From: Hemicordylus capensis
Lineage: Eukaryota; Chordata; Lepidosauria; Squamata; Cordylidae
NCBI RefSeq assembly: GCF_027244095.1
Contig: NC_069662.1
Location: forward strand, 16,208,501 to 16,272,500
Length of the DNA stretch: 64,000 nt
Direction of reading: 5' to 3'
Part shown: piece after piece, positions 46,301 to 55,557 of the stretch
Position numbering within the stretch: position 1 is the first letter of the stretch
Layout: every line of letters starts with the position of its first letter
Notes under the pieces: generated by a model
The model's input: only the letters and a program-made list of their open reading frames with translations
Database searches by the model: none
What the model was told of the DNA's origin: nothing
Program-made: the position numbers and the translations under genes

Positions 46301-48764
46301 AAATATCATATGCACTGACTGGATAATGCCTGTGGTGTGCATCATGAGTCTCATCTTCTCATGTCTATACTCGTTGCTCATCCCTGGAAAACCAGGTATA
46401 GGAGAAAGTTATTTAGTTAGACTAGTGGTTCCCAACCTGAGGACCAACATATGTTGCTGAACTACAGCTCCCATCATCCCCAGCCACAATAAATTGGAGC
46501 TGGGGATGATGGGAGTTGTAGTTCAGCAACATCTGGAGGACCCCAGGTTGAGAACCATGGAGGTTCCCTCCATGGAAAGAGGAGGTTCCCTCCATGGAAT
46601 GGGGAATGCTATCTGCTAGGACTCCTGAGTTATTTTCCTACGTAATCCTTCCATGCTTTGCTTAATATTCTTGGCATTTTGTTTTCTACCACAGGGCTCT
46701 GATTTGGCTGAAGGCAAGGCTGCTGAATCATGGAAATCATTTACAGAGAACCTTAAAAAAGTATCCAAAAAGGGTGAGTATTTTGGTGTAGGTCCCCTGC
46801 TTCTTTTCATTGTTCTAAGGAAGGGCTGGTGTCTATAATGGATAGCACAGGGCTGGTCTTGTGGTAGCAAGCATGAATTGTCCCCTTTGCTAAGCATGGT
46901 CCACCCTGGTTTGCATTTATATGGGAGACCACATGTGAGCACTGTAGCACTGTAAGGTACTTAGGGGATAGGGCCGTTCTGGGAAGAGCATCTTCTTGCT
47001 TGCATGCAGAAGGTTCCAAATTCCCTCCCTGGCATCTCCAAGTTAGGGCTGAGAGAGACTCCTGCCTGCAACCTTGGAGAAGGCGCTGCCAGTCTGTGAG
47101 GACAATACTGAGCGACATGGACCAAGGATCTGACTCGGTAGAAGGCAGCTTCCTATGTTCCTATGTTCTGAACTTGGATCCTCCTTGGGAGGTGTTGTTG
47201 AACGACTCCCATCACACCCAGCCAGAATGGCCAAAGGCTATGCCAATGAGTTGGGAATGTTCTGTTGGAGTTTGTAACTGTTTAGCAAAGTGCCAAGAGG
47301 AAGCTGCTCACACCAGTTATGAAGTAATGCAGAGCTTTGTTGTTGCAGCTATTTAAGAATACGTGTGGAGATTGCCGTGCAGTCTAAACAAAATAAGATT
47401 TATTAATTAAGTGCATTTGAGATAGGAAACATCCTAACTAACTATGAGCTACATAATGAATAGGTGGGGAGAGAGAGATGCTCCCATCTGCTCTCCAAGA
47501 GGAAAGGAAGGTTGACTCACTCACTACAGGAAATACCTGAGGAGTCAAGGCCGGGGTCATAGAGTAGAGGTAAAGCAAGAACAGGTAAGGGGACCCTCAC
47601 TAACTACTTCTACTCTCAGTGCCCCTAGTGGTCATTAGGATAGTTGGTGCAAAAGGTCGATGCACTGGAACTCCATCTCCAACATGTTCTTCTTCCTTCT
47701 CTTTATTACAAATTCTAACCAGTTGAAAATAGTCTCCTTGCCCCCGACTCACCACCACCACCTTTGCACCATGAACTGTAGTTACATGAGGATACTGGAA
47801 CTTCTTTATAAGAAATCATTGGCACTTAGACAACTAGAATTCCCAACATCCCTCATTAGGGACCTGACATAATCAAAAGAGGCTTAAGAGAAGGTTAAAT
47901 GTGGATCAGAGATAATCCTTCACCTCCCACACAGGTGAAGACACTGAGCTTGAGGGCTCCATCTCTCTAGAAGACCTTACAGGTGAAACACATCTTGACC
48001 GCTATTATCGTTATCTTGGATCCCTCACCACCCCGAATTGCAATGAGGTTGTAATCTGGACCATCTTTGCTGAACCCATCGAGGTGCCATTTGAAGTGGT
48101 GAGTGCAGAATTCTCATGCAGGTGGAAGGAAGGGTAGAGGAGAGGACTCAGTTGCAATAAAGAGGTGGGAGCAGGAACAACTGGGATCCATCACTTTTTG
48201 TGAGGACTGAGTCATCAACAGACAAGTGGAAGCCAGGTGCTGTTAATTGGGAGCTGTGCTAGGGTTGAAGCCTGGAGATCAAACCAGGGGTGTTTCCAGG
48301 GAGCTGCAAAAAGTGCTGGAACAGTGCTTTTGCAAGCATGAGTTCACTCTCCACACACTTCTGCAGAAACCCATAGGCCACATTTGCATGTAATGGGAAG
48401 CCAGAGTTGCAGGGGTCTGAGGTTCCTTTACCCTTATGTCCGAATACATGCAAGTCCAGTCCCATCCCTTCCACGGCCTGAAGTTTTGCTCCAGAGATTG
48501 ATTGTAGTGATTGTAGTAGAGTGGGGGGTGGGGTGAGCGGTTCCAATGGTGCAATGAACCCCTGGTTCCACATGACATGTGAATGTGGCCTCAGTCTTAG
48601 GAATGTGAATCAACCCTCTGTCCATATGCACTTCAGTGTCCTAGCACAATTTTCGCACCACCACCTGCTGGTTGTCTCTTGTTTTCCATGAAGAACTGAT
48701 TACTTCTTTTATGGCAAATTGTGGTGGTTCTTCATGGAATGCCATTGGAGTCAGAATCTGCCCA

Positions 48765-48808
<44 letters not shown>

Positions 48809-51800
48809 TCAGCACAAAGAAGAACTGGATTCAAGAGCCCATGTAAATTATGCAATGTAAGCATTTCTGCATAATGTTTCCATGTTTTGCATAATTTATT
48901 CTGCTTCTGCTACTCACAGGGCATGAGCCCAAGGGTGTTGAAATCCTGAGTGCTCAACCTGTAGGGCCCAACTGTGATGTGGGAGACAAAGAAAGCATCC
49001 CTTGATCTTATTGCAGCATGGGGAGTCTGAACTTTAACAGAGCAATAGCAGAGAAAGGGTGTTTAACCCTTTCTGTATGGGCCATTTGGTCAAAATGACC
49101 CCGTTCCCAACTGCTTTCCAACCCATGGGTGGAAAAGATGCTTAGTTTGTGTATCTTTACTTCTGCAACAAGAAAAGTAGCTGGGGGGGTGTATTTTTGG
49201 TTAACAGACCCAAAGAAAAGGGTTAAGTATTGACTCCCCTCCACTGTTTTGTTCAAATTCACCTCTCCACCCACAACTCCATTTATTTATTTGTTTGTTT
49301 GTTTGTTTATTGAATATACATACCACCTAATATAGAAATCTCTAGGCAGTGTACAGAATTAAAAGATAATATAAAATATAAAGCATATAGAATTCATTAA
49401 AAGATAAAAATCATAATAAATAAAAACACATTAAAACTTAAAAATTTGGTTTCATTTAAAAGCCTGGGAAAATAGGTACATCTTCAGGGTCCTCCAAAAA
49501 ACAAACAGAGAAGAAGATGCAATTATTTCATCAGGAAACGGATTCCAAAGCCCTGGGGCAGCCACAGAGAAGGCCCAGTCCCGAATTGCCACCAAATGAG
49601 TTGGCAGCAACCGTAACCGGACCTCTCCAGATGATCTTAATAGGTGACAGAGTTCACGACAGAGAAGGCATTCTCTTAAGTACCCTGGACCTAAATCATT
49701 AAGGGCTTTGTAGGTAATAACCAGTATTTTGCATTTCGTTCAGAAACATAGCAGCAGCCAGTGCAGTTCTTTTCGAATTGGTGTTATATGGTCCCTTTGG
49801 GTAAACCCAGAGACCAATCTGGCTGCCACATTCTGTACCAATTGTAGTTTCTGAACTATGTACAAAAGCAGCCCCATGTAGAGTGCATTACAGAAGTCAA
49901 GACTAGAGGTTACCAGCATATGTACCACCGTTTTAAGATCATTTGTCTCCAGAAATTGATGTTTCTGGCATATCAGCTGAAGCTGATAAAAGGCACTCCT
50001 GGCCACAGCCTCAACCTGAGAAACCAGGGAGAGTTTGGGATTCAGGAGCACTCCCAGACTATGAACCTGATCTTTTAGTGGGAGTGTAATCCCATCCAGA
50101 ACAGGCAGATCTAAACCATCTCTCGGATCCCGATCCCCTACAGACAGTACTGTCACACCCTCGATCTCCAACAGCGAGGAGGAAGGGGAAGCTGTCAACT
50201 TTCCAGCCGAGTCAGGAGTGTCTGAGGGGCAGAGCCTGGCTGTCAGCGTTCATGAAACGGCTGTGGTAGATCCAACTAATGATTTAGAGCAGGCACAACA
50301 ACCTGAGTCAGCAGAAAGCGTGAGAGACCAATCGGAAGAAGAACTATGCAATGAAACACCACAACAACGCAGGCACACTAAATGCAGAACGCAATTAGAA
50401 TCTATTAGAAGGAGCAAATGCCTCTTGCTGAAGGCTGATAAGCCGTGAATTATTGCCAGCTGGGAGCTATCGGCTTCCGCTATAAATCCTGTCACCAACC
50501 GTCTACTCCTTGCTGAAAAACAACGTACGTCATTCAGTCGACAGCGTTCAGCCAAGCCGTGAACTTCCCTGGCATTTGGCCAGACCTTGACAAGTACCTC
50601 CGTCTTGTTTGGATTCAGCTTCAGCCTGTTATCCCTCATCCAGCCCAATATCGCCTCCAGGCTGGCACTTAAGGGGGTCATGCCATTTCCTGATGAAGTT
50701 TATATGGAGAAATAGATCTGGGTGTCATCAGCATATAGCATCACAGACCAAATTTCCTGACGATCTCTCCCAGCGGTTTCATGTAGATGTTAAAAACATT
50801 GGAGACAGTATGGAGCCTTGTGGAACCTCACACTTTAGCTCTCACTTTTTCAGAGCAACAGTTTCCAAATGACACCATTTGGAATCTGTCAGAGGGGTAG
50901 GAATGGAACCACTGTAAAACAGTGCCACCCAATCCCACCTCCTTCAAGCAACCCAGCAGGATACCATGGTCAATGATCTCAAAAGCCTGTGAGAGATCCA
51001 AAAGCAGAATCACACTCCCTCTGTTGATCGCCAATTGGAGATCATCCATCAGGTCGACCAAGGCAGTCTCAACCCCATAGCCCACCCGAAAGCCAGTCTG
51101 GAAAGGATCTAAATAATCTGTGTCATCCAAAACTGCCTGGAGCTGAGAAGCAACCACTCGCTCAATCACCTTGCCCAACCAAAGAAGATTAGAGACAGGC
51201 CTGTAATTAGCTAACTCTGAGGGATCCAAAGCAGGTTTCTTCAAATAAGGTCTAATAATAGCCTCCTTGAGACAAGGAGGCATCCTGCCCTCCCTCAGCA
51301 AAGCATTTATGATATTTACCACACCCTCTCGGAAAATATGACTATCAGGTGAAAAAAGAAGTTGTGCAAGGGTCAAGAGAGCAGGTGGTGGGGTGTACAG
51401 TCCGAAGCAGCTTGTCCACATCATCAGAAGTAACAAACTGAAAATGATCCAATTCAATCCTACAAGAAGGGTTGCTGAGCATCTCTGTGATAGACTCTGC
51501 AGTAACTATGGAGTCTAGTTCAGAGCAAATACAAAACATTTTATCTGCAAAAAGGTAATTTAAAACATCACAGCGAATGATAGATGGTTCCAAGTTCAAA
51601 TTCAAGGCGAAGGGGGCATGAACTAGCCCCCTCACTACCCGAGACAACCCAGCTGGACATGAATTTGCAGAAGCAATGCGGGCAGAGAAGAACCGCTTCT
51701 TTGCCATATGCACTGCCAGAGCATAGATCCTCAAATGAGCTCTGTGTTGCAATCTATTGGATTCACGCCAAGTCTTCCTCCACTTGCGCTCTAGTCATCT

Positions 51801-54800
51801 ACGTTACGGCATCAACTCCCGCAGTTCATCCGAATAACACGGGGCTGACTTTAAAGCAGGTCAAAGAGGATGCTTAAGAGCAATTGTGTTTACCACTCTA
51901 GTAAGTTCCTTATTCCATATTTTATTTATTTTATTTATTTTATCTAGTTATTTATCTAGTTATTTATTTATTTATGTATCTCTCAAATTTGTATACCACC
52001 CCAAACTTTCATCTCTGGGCGGTTTACAATAACATAAAACCAGTTAAAAACATATACAAAAACTTAAAAACAATTTAACAATTTTAAAATAACCAGAAAT
52101 TAAAACCCAAAAATATTAGGAAGCTGAGAAAGCTTGGGTGAAAAGATGGTTTTTCAGGTGTTCTTTGAAAATTGCCAGAGATGGGGAGGATCGTATCTCA
52201 GCAGGGAGCGCATTCCACAATCTCGGGGCAGCGACTGAGAAGGCCCATCTCTGTGTAGCCCCCAGACGAGCTGGCGGTAACTGGAGACGGATCTCCTCAG
52301 ATGACCTCAATGGGTGGTGAGGCTCGTAATGAAGAAGATGCTTTCTTGAATACCCAGGGCCTAAGCTGTTTAGGGCTTTGTAAGTTATAACTAGCTCCTT
52401 GTTTTTGTCCTGAAACCTATTGGCAGCCAGTGTAGCTCCATCAACAGAGGAGTAACGTGGTCTCTCCGAGATGACCCAGAGACCAACCTGGCTGCCGCGT
52501 TCTGAACCAACTGAAGTTTCTGGACTACGTACAAAGGCAGCCCCACGTAGATCGCATTACAAAAGTCAAGTCTGGAGGTTACGAACAGATGTACCACTGT
52601 TTTGAGGTCGTTGATCTCAAGAAACGGGCGCAGCTGGCGTATCAGCCGGAGCTGATAGAAAGCACCCCTGGCCACCTCCTCAACCTGAGAAACCAGGGAG
52701 AGGTGTGAATCCAGAAGTACTCCCAGACTGCGAACCTGTTCCTTTTGGAGAAGTGTGACCCCATCTAGAACAGGCAGATCAAAATCGTCTCTAGAGTTCT
52801 GACCCCGCACAATAAGTACCTCCATCTTATCTGGATTCAGCTTCAGTTTATTCTCCCTCATCCAGCCCATTACTGCTTCCAGGCAGGCATTTAGGGAGGA
52901 TATGCCAGCTCCTGAAGAAGTTGACATGGAGAAGTAGATCTGGGTGTCATCAGCATACTGGTAACACCAAGCTCCAAATCCCCTGATGATCTCTCCCAGT
53001 GGTTTCATGTAGATGTTAAAAAGCATTGGAGAAAGTATGGAGCCTTGAGGGACACCATACTTAAGCTCAGATTTTGAAGAGCAACAATCTCCAATCGACA
53101 TCATCTGGAATCTATCCAAGAGGTAGGAGCGGAACCACTGTAAAACAGTGCCTCCCACCCCCAACACCCTCAGACGTTCCAGGAGGATACTATGGTCAGT
53201 AGTATCGAAAACCGCCGAGAGATCCAAGAGGACCAAGAGAGTCACACTTCCTCTGTCAATTGCCACTTGGAGATCATCCATCAGGCCGACCAAGGCAGTC
53301 TCCACCCCATAGCCCGCCCGAAAACCAGTTTGAAATTGGTATTTGCGCCAGAGCATCAACAGAATCTCTAGCAGAGCCAGCTGGAAACCCTTCCAAGGCT
53401 TCTTGGAATCCTATTGGATCCAATAACCTTCTCGGGCGGACCAATCTAATGGAGCCTTCACCCCTACAGAGGTGGGTTGTGGTTACAAGTCTTACCTTAA
53501 CCAGATGGTGATTCATCCATGATAGTGGGAAGATAACAGGGGTCCCCACTCATGAGACACCACCCTGATCAAAGCAAAAGACCAAGTCAAGCGTGTGACC
53601 TGCCTTATGCGTCAGTCCAGAAACCACTTGGGATAGGCCTTAGTCATCATAGCCACTATGAACTCCAAAGCCACCCTTGACAACCCGTTCCCAAAATGGA
53701 CACTGAAGTCCCCCACCACCAACAGACCTGGTCCACTCCAATGCCAGCTCAGCAACCAGGTCCATCAGCACTGTTAGGAACTCTGTTGGACAACAGGGTG
53801 ATCGATATACCAACAGAAGTCCCAAGCTATCCTTGGTCCCTAGACTTAGAAACACACATTCAGTATAGGCCAACTCCCTATAAGTGGGAATAAAACTCAT
53901 CATGGCATGTTTCACATGTCTCACAAGTCAGGTCTAGTTTAGCACACTCTACTAGTTTCAGAGTTGCTTTTCTAAAAAAAGAAAAAGAAGAAAAACATTA
54001 AAGCAAAGATTTTTCAGGAAGCCAAATTCTGCAGCCAACAAAATGTTCTGTGCTCTTTCTGTGCTTGCAAAATATGCACTATCATTCATTCATCCATTCA
54101 TTCATCAATTTTATATACCACCTGGTATATAATTCTCTAGGTGGTGTATACAATCCAAATCACAATACTGTATAAAAATAAAAACAAATAAAATAGTTTC
54201 AGCAATTAAAAACAATTCACAAAATAAAACAATCAGAACAATTTTACAGAATAAAATAATAAAACAGTTTAAAATTAATTTAAATTTAAAACCTGGGGAA
54301 ACAGGTGTATCTTATGGGTATTTTTAAAAGCAACCAGAGATGGAGAAGCTCCTGGTTTGACAGGGAGTGCATTTCAAAGCCCTGGAGCAGCCACAAAGAA
54401 GGTCCGGCCCTGAGTCTCCACCAGACAAGCCAGCGCCAACCATAACTGGACCTCCACGGTTTATCTTAATAGGCGGCAGAGTTCATGACAAAGAAGGTGG
54501 TCTCTTAAGTACTCTGGACCTAAGCTATTCAGGACTTTATAGGTAATGACCAAAACTTTGTATTTCTCTCGGAAACATATCGGCAGCCAGTGCAATTCTT
54601 TCAGAATTGGTGTTAAATGGTCCCTTTAGGTTGTCCCAGAGACCAACCTGGCTGCCGCATTCTGTACCAATTGTAGTTTCCAGACTACATACAAAGGCAG
54701 CCCCAAATAGAGTGCATTATGGTGGTCAAGCTTGGAGGTTTTGTACACTTTTCTGTTTGGTGTACAAAATGCACTGTGATAGGACCCCTGGCTGAAGAGT

Positions 54801-55557
54801 TACAGTCAGTTTTAAATGAATGAGAGTGGTCAAGGATGTACAATGTAGGGGCAGTGTGGCATGGTGGTTGGCCTAGGACTGTGAGGACCGAGATTCAAAT
54901 GCCCATGCAGGCATGGAATACCTTGCGACACTCACCATCTCTCAGCCCAGCTACCTCGCAGGGTTGTTGGGAAGGGAGAAATAACAATCCACAGTACCTC
55001 CAGCTCCTTCGAAGATGGTTGGGATACAAAAATAGCAGTGGATGTGCAGGTGAGATGCAGTCTAGGGTAGTTCTGGAGATACTCTGCTATAGAAAGTGGC
55101 ATTGCATTATGAACAAGTAGCTTAATCAATTAAACAACTTGCTTATAACTTGAGATCACGGTGTTCAATTTTGTGTTCATCCTGTTAAGTTGCCCTGTCG
55201 ACAGTATCCCAGCAAAAGGGTACATTAATCTTGTCACTCCTGCTGTGAGACTGCCACGTCCCGGATTTGGAAGGGCAGATCTCAACGTTGCCACAGCCCT
55301 TGCTCCACCTTCCTCAATCTGACTTCCTCCTTCTCCCTCCTCTGTAGGTGGAGGCTTTTCCAGCTGAACTCCATTCTACAAATTCTTCCAATGGGCCCCA
55401 TCTGCAGAAGAACTACCGCCCCCTGCAGGAGCTCGGGGAACGGAAGGTGGAAGCATCTGCTGCCCTGAAAGATTCTGCTGCTTCTCTAGGCTTGCAGCAA
55501 GTAGCATTCCTCAACTTTGTTTTCACTGCTACTCTGGCATCCTTCTTACTTGTATAA
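40303..55557 (+). CDS. Carbonic anhydrase IV-like, GPI-type, eight coding exons
   Basis: An alpha carbonic anhydrase, which would hydrate CO2 at the outer cell surface. Exons 40303-40378, 40538-40567, 41839-42003, 42820-42968, 44004-44093, 46695-46773, 47935-48098 and 55348-55557 join in frame with GT-AG borders to 963 nt (320 residues; human CA IV has 312). Seen: a signal peptide (residues 1-24), zinc ligands His116 and His118 (AFHLHWG) and His142 (ELHIVH), Glu129, and SLTTPNC with Thr228 (the Thr199 position). Cys pairs are as in CA IV: two in exon 2, and one in exon 3 with one in exon 7. A C-terminal hydrophobic stretch ends FLLV, as for GPI anchoring. NIS and NSS glycosylation sites are present. 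Odd: Lys89 replaces proton-shuttle His64 and Ala114 replaces Gln92. It could equally be named CA4-like or CA15-like. The introns are full of repeats but no exon is broken. Confidence 0.9.
40538..40567 (+). CDS. CA IV-like exon 2: WCYNDHHC microexon
   Basis: Only 30 nt, GAWCYNDHHC, in the position of the human CA IV SHWCYE segment. Its two Cys are the expected N-terminal disulfide. Acceptor CATTGTAG, donor GTAAGA. Confidence 0.8.
40726..41216 (-). mobile_element. Solo LTR of an LTR retroelement (fossil)
   Basis: The LTR lies at 40731-41211 (481 bp), beginning TGTTGGAA and ending TTCCAACA, with a 5-bp target duplication TGAGT on each side. An AATAAA signal on the reverse strand (near 40888) suggests minus orientation. 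No internal region remains. It lies in intron 2 of the CA IV-like gene and resembles the solo LTR at 47263-47684 in its ends and signal. Confidence 0.75.
41218..41396 (+). mobile_element. tRNA-Ala-like SINE with the shared tail
   Basis: GGAGCATCTGCTTTGCATGC, B box GGTTCGATCTC, then TCTCCAGGTAGGGCTGGGAA and the tail GAGCTAGACGGACC. It is the best copy of this family. The head resembles a tRNA with a TGC anticodon. Confidence 0.75.
41430..41737 (+). mobile_element. 5S rRNA-like SINE
   Basis: GAGAGGTGGTCCTGTGGTAG to GGCAGCTTCCTATGTTCC with (TTCCTATG)n at its end. It lies in intron 2, 34 bp after a tRNA-like SINE with the same tail. Confidence 0.8.
41839..42003 (+). CDS. CA IV-like exon 3: KKQSPIDI segment
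   Basis: Reads GPETWHSIGHCNGKKQSPID and onward to MKNNGKT. KKQSPI is a carbonic anhydrase signature. The Cys in GHC pairs with the exon 7 Cys in CA IV. NNGK carries Lys in place of the shuttle His of NNGH. Acceptor TTTGCAAG, donor GTGAGC. Confidence 0.88.
42451..42605. mobile_element. Palindromic hAT MITE
   Basis: About 42459-42597, with CCTTTAAA on both sides (offset by one base on the left). Arms carry GGACTACAGCTCTCAACATG and an inverse partner. Intron 3. Confidence 0.75.
42820..42968 (+). CDS. CA IV-like exon 4: zinc-ligand exon
   Basis: Encodes AFHLHWG with the first two zinc ligands, and GAEHYVNGKRYSME, in which Glu129 matches Glu106. Ala precedes FHLHWG where Gln is usual. Acceptor TTTGCCTGCAG, donor GTAAGG. 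Confidence 0.9.
43038..43312 (+). mobile_element. tRNA-derived SINE, GCAGCAGGGAA family
   Basis: Starts GCCACCTAATAGCACTGCGG and ends CGATGGCACAACTTTACC. Intron 4, only 70 bp after exon 4. Confidence 0.75.
43315..43612 (-). mobile_element. LINE 3' tail, reverse
   Basis: GGTTCCCTGTCCCCAAAGGG and GGTGCCTCTTTGTCCAGTTG match the reverse LINE tail family, in a more diverged copy. Confidence 0.55.
43612..44003. other. Intron 4, no other feature seen
   Basis: A repeat-poor stretch leading into the pyrimidine-rich acceptor of exon 5. Confidence 0.4.
44004..44093 (+). CDS. CA IV-like exon 5: third zinc ligand
   Basis: Encodes LHIVHTKNNMNISEALKDPE and on to GFFLD. The first His is zinc ligand three; NIS is a glycosylation site. 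At 90 nt it is exactly as long as exon 5 of the second CA gene. Confidence 0.9.
44160..44272. mobile_element. Small palindromic MITE
   Basis: AGAATGCTGGGAATTATCAT and AGAACTACAATTCCCAGAGT are inverted partners. It differs from the 22351 family but also carries an ACTACAATTCCCAG motif, the classic ZNF143/THAP11 consensus. Intron 5. Confidence 0.5.
44417..46258 (+). mobile_element. Tc1 DNA transposon, nearly whole, split by a SINE
   Basis: 44419-46256 with TA on both sides and about 205-bp inverted ends. Transposase: an N-terminal helix-turn-helix part (VQKTITDTLHKEGKPQKVIA, then SAVSKHINRK) and a catalytic part with LFSDESNF, FIFQQDLAPAHTAKS and NSPDLNPIENLWG. The second and third acidic residues are 34 apart, so it is DD34E. 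It reads to a stop at 45979. One frameshift lies near 45000 and a SINE is inserted at about 45142-45373. Few changes otherwise, so it is fairly young. It sits in intron 5 of the CA IV-like gene in the gene's own orientation. Confidence 0.92.
45137..45378 (-). mobile_element. Squamate tRNA-derived SINE inside the Tc1
   Basis: Reverse strand: GAGCCCCTGGTGGCGCAGTG head, B box AAGTTCGATCCTG, body GACTCAGCCTTCCATCCTTC, and tail with GCGGTATATAAATG and (GCTATT)n. The flanking AAGAA is repeated as the target duplication. It splits the transposase frame. Confidence 0.85.
46422..46557. mobile_element. Palindromic hAT MITE
   Basis: Arms GTGGTTCCCAACCTGAGGAC and the inverse AGGTTGAGAACCA. It carries AACTACAGCTCCCATCATCC and its inverse. 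Intron 5. Confidence 0.7.
46695..46773 (+). CDS. CA IV-like exon 6
   Basis: Encodes GSDLAEGKAAESWKSFTENL and KKVSKK. It matches the surface helix segment of CA IV (FQPLVEALSNI). Acceptor CTACCACAG, donor GTGAGT; phase 1 at its end. Confidence 0.85.
46850..47167 (+). mobile_element. 5S rRNA-like SINE
   Basis: GGGCTGGTCTTGTGGTAGCA to GGCAGCTTCCTATGTTCC. Intron 6, 76 bp after exon 6. Confidence 0.78.
47258..47689 (-). mobile_element. Solo LTR of an LTR retroelement (fossil)
   Basis: The LTR lies at 47263-47684 (422 bp), starting TGTTGGAG and ending CTCCAACA, with TGTTC repeated on both sides. A reverse-strand AATAAA (near 47398) suggests minus orientation. Its ends match those of the LTR at 40731-41211, so both are likely one family (ERV or Ty3-like, undecided). 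Intron 6. Confidence 0.75.
47935..48098 (+). CDS. CA IV-like exon 7: SLTTP catalytic segment
   Basis: Encodes YYRYLGSLTTPNCNEVVIWT and EPIEVPFEV. It has the threonine gatekeepers, the disulfide Cys and the conserved Trp. 164 nt, the same length as exon 7 of the second CA gene. Confidence 0.92.
48375..48591. mobile_element. Nonautonomous DNA element, AGGCCACATT ends
   Basis: AGGCCACATTTGCATGTAAT on the left pairs with the inverse of GACATGTGAATGTGGCCT on the right. 217 bp, noncoding, in intron 7. Confidence 0.55.
48600..49275. other. Intron 7 stretch with (GT)n
   Basis: A (GT)n microsatellite of about 18 units at 48769-48805. No other feature. Confidence 0.6.
49278..51900 (-). pseudogene. 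L2-group LINE, 5'-truncated, antisense in intron 7
   Basis: Reverse frames give the pre-RT region (RAHLRIYALAVHMAKKRFFS near 51740), RT blocks LANYRPVSNLLWLGKVIERV and LLDLSQAFEIIDHGIL (51240-50950), then LPVLDGITLPLKDQVHSLGV and LVTSSLDFCNALYMGLLLY (50130-49860). Its YADD box is lost, the frame is shifted in several places, and the solo LTR at 50151-50592 splits it. The 3' end reaches (ATTT)n near 49280. Confidence 0.8.
50146..50597 (+). mobile_element. Solo LTR nested in a LINE (fossil)
   Basis: The LTR lies at 50151-50592 (442 bp), starting TGTCACACCC and ending CCTTGACA, with AGTAC repeated on both sides. It differs in sequence from the other two solo LTRs. An open stretch of about 76 codons inside it has no recognised domain. 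It is younger than the LINE it entered. Confidence 0.75.
51915..53960 (-). pseudogene. L2-group LINE, second antisense copy
   Basis: Reverse frames in order: an endonuclease piece (LGLLLVYRSPCCPTEFLTVL near 53820), a gap where part of the RT is deleted, then 322 codons with LVLLDLSAVFDTTDHSILLE, GVPQGSILSPMLFNIYM and the intact YQYADDTQIYFS box (near 52950). The C-terminus AFSVAAPRLWNALPAEIRSS is near 52230. The 3' end carries GTAAACCGCCCAGAGATGAA in reverse. Less decayed than the copy at 49278-51900. Confidence 0.85.
54080..54770 (-). mobile_element. L2-group LINE 3' end, third antisense copy
   Basis: (TTCA)n then TATATACCACCTGGTATATA. It resembles the 3' part of the 49278 copy (GGAGCAGCCACAAAGAAGGT; CCAATTGTAGTTTC). 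No RT region remains. Confidence 0.65.
54846..55050 (+). mobile_element. ACA/Sauria-type SINE, diverged
   Basis: GGCAGTGTGGCATGGTGGTT, GAGATTCAAATGCCCATGCA, and CTCAGCCCAGCTACCTCGCA then GGGTTGTTGGG. The 3' part is degraded. Intron 7. Confidence 0.6.
55348..55557 (+). CDS. CA IV-like exon 8: C-terminus and GPI signal
   Basis: Acceptor CTCCTCTGTAG. Encodes VEAFPAELHSTNSSNGPHLQ, NYRPLQELGERKV and a final hydrophobic run ending FTATLASFLLV, then TAA. NYRPLQ is the family signature. The small-residue stretch before the hydrophobic run suits a GPI attachment site. NSS is a glycosylation site. Confidence 0.9.
   Translation: MEAFPAELHSTNSSNGPHLQKNYRPLQELGERKVEASAALKDSAASLGLQQVAFLNFVFTATLASFLLV

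Noticed and set aside
50218-50448. Forward 76-codon frame as a host gene
   Set aside because: It lies wholly inside a fossil solo LTR.
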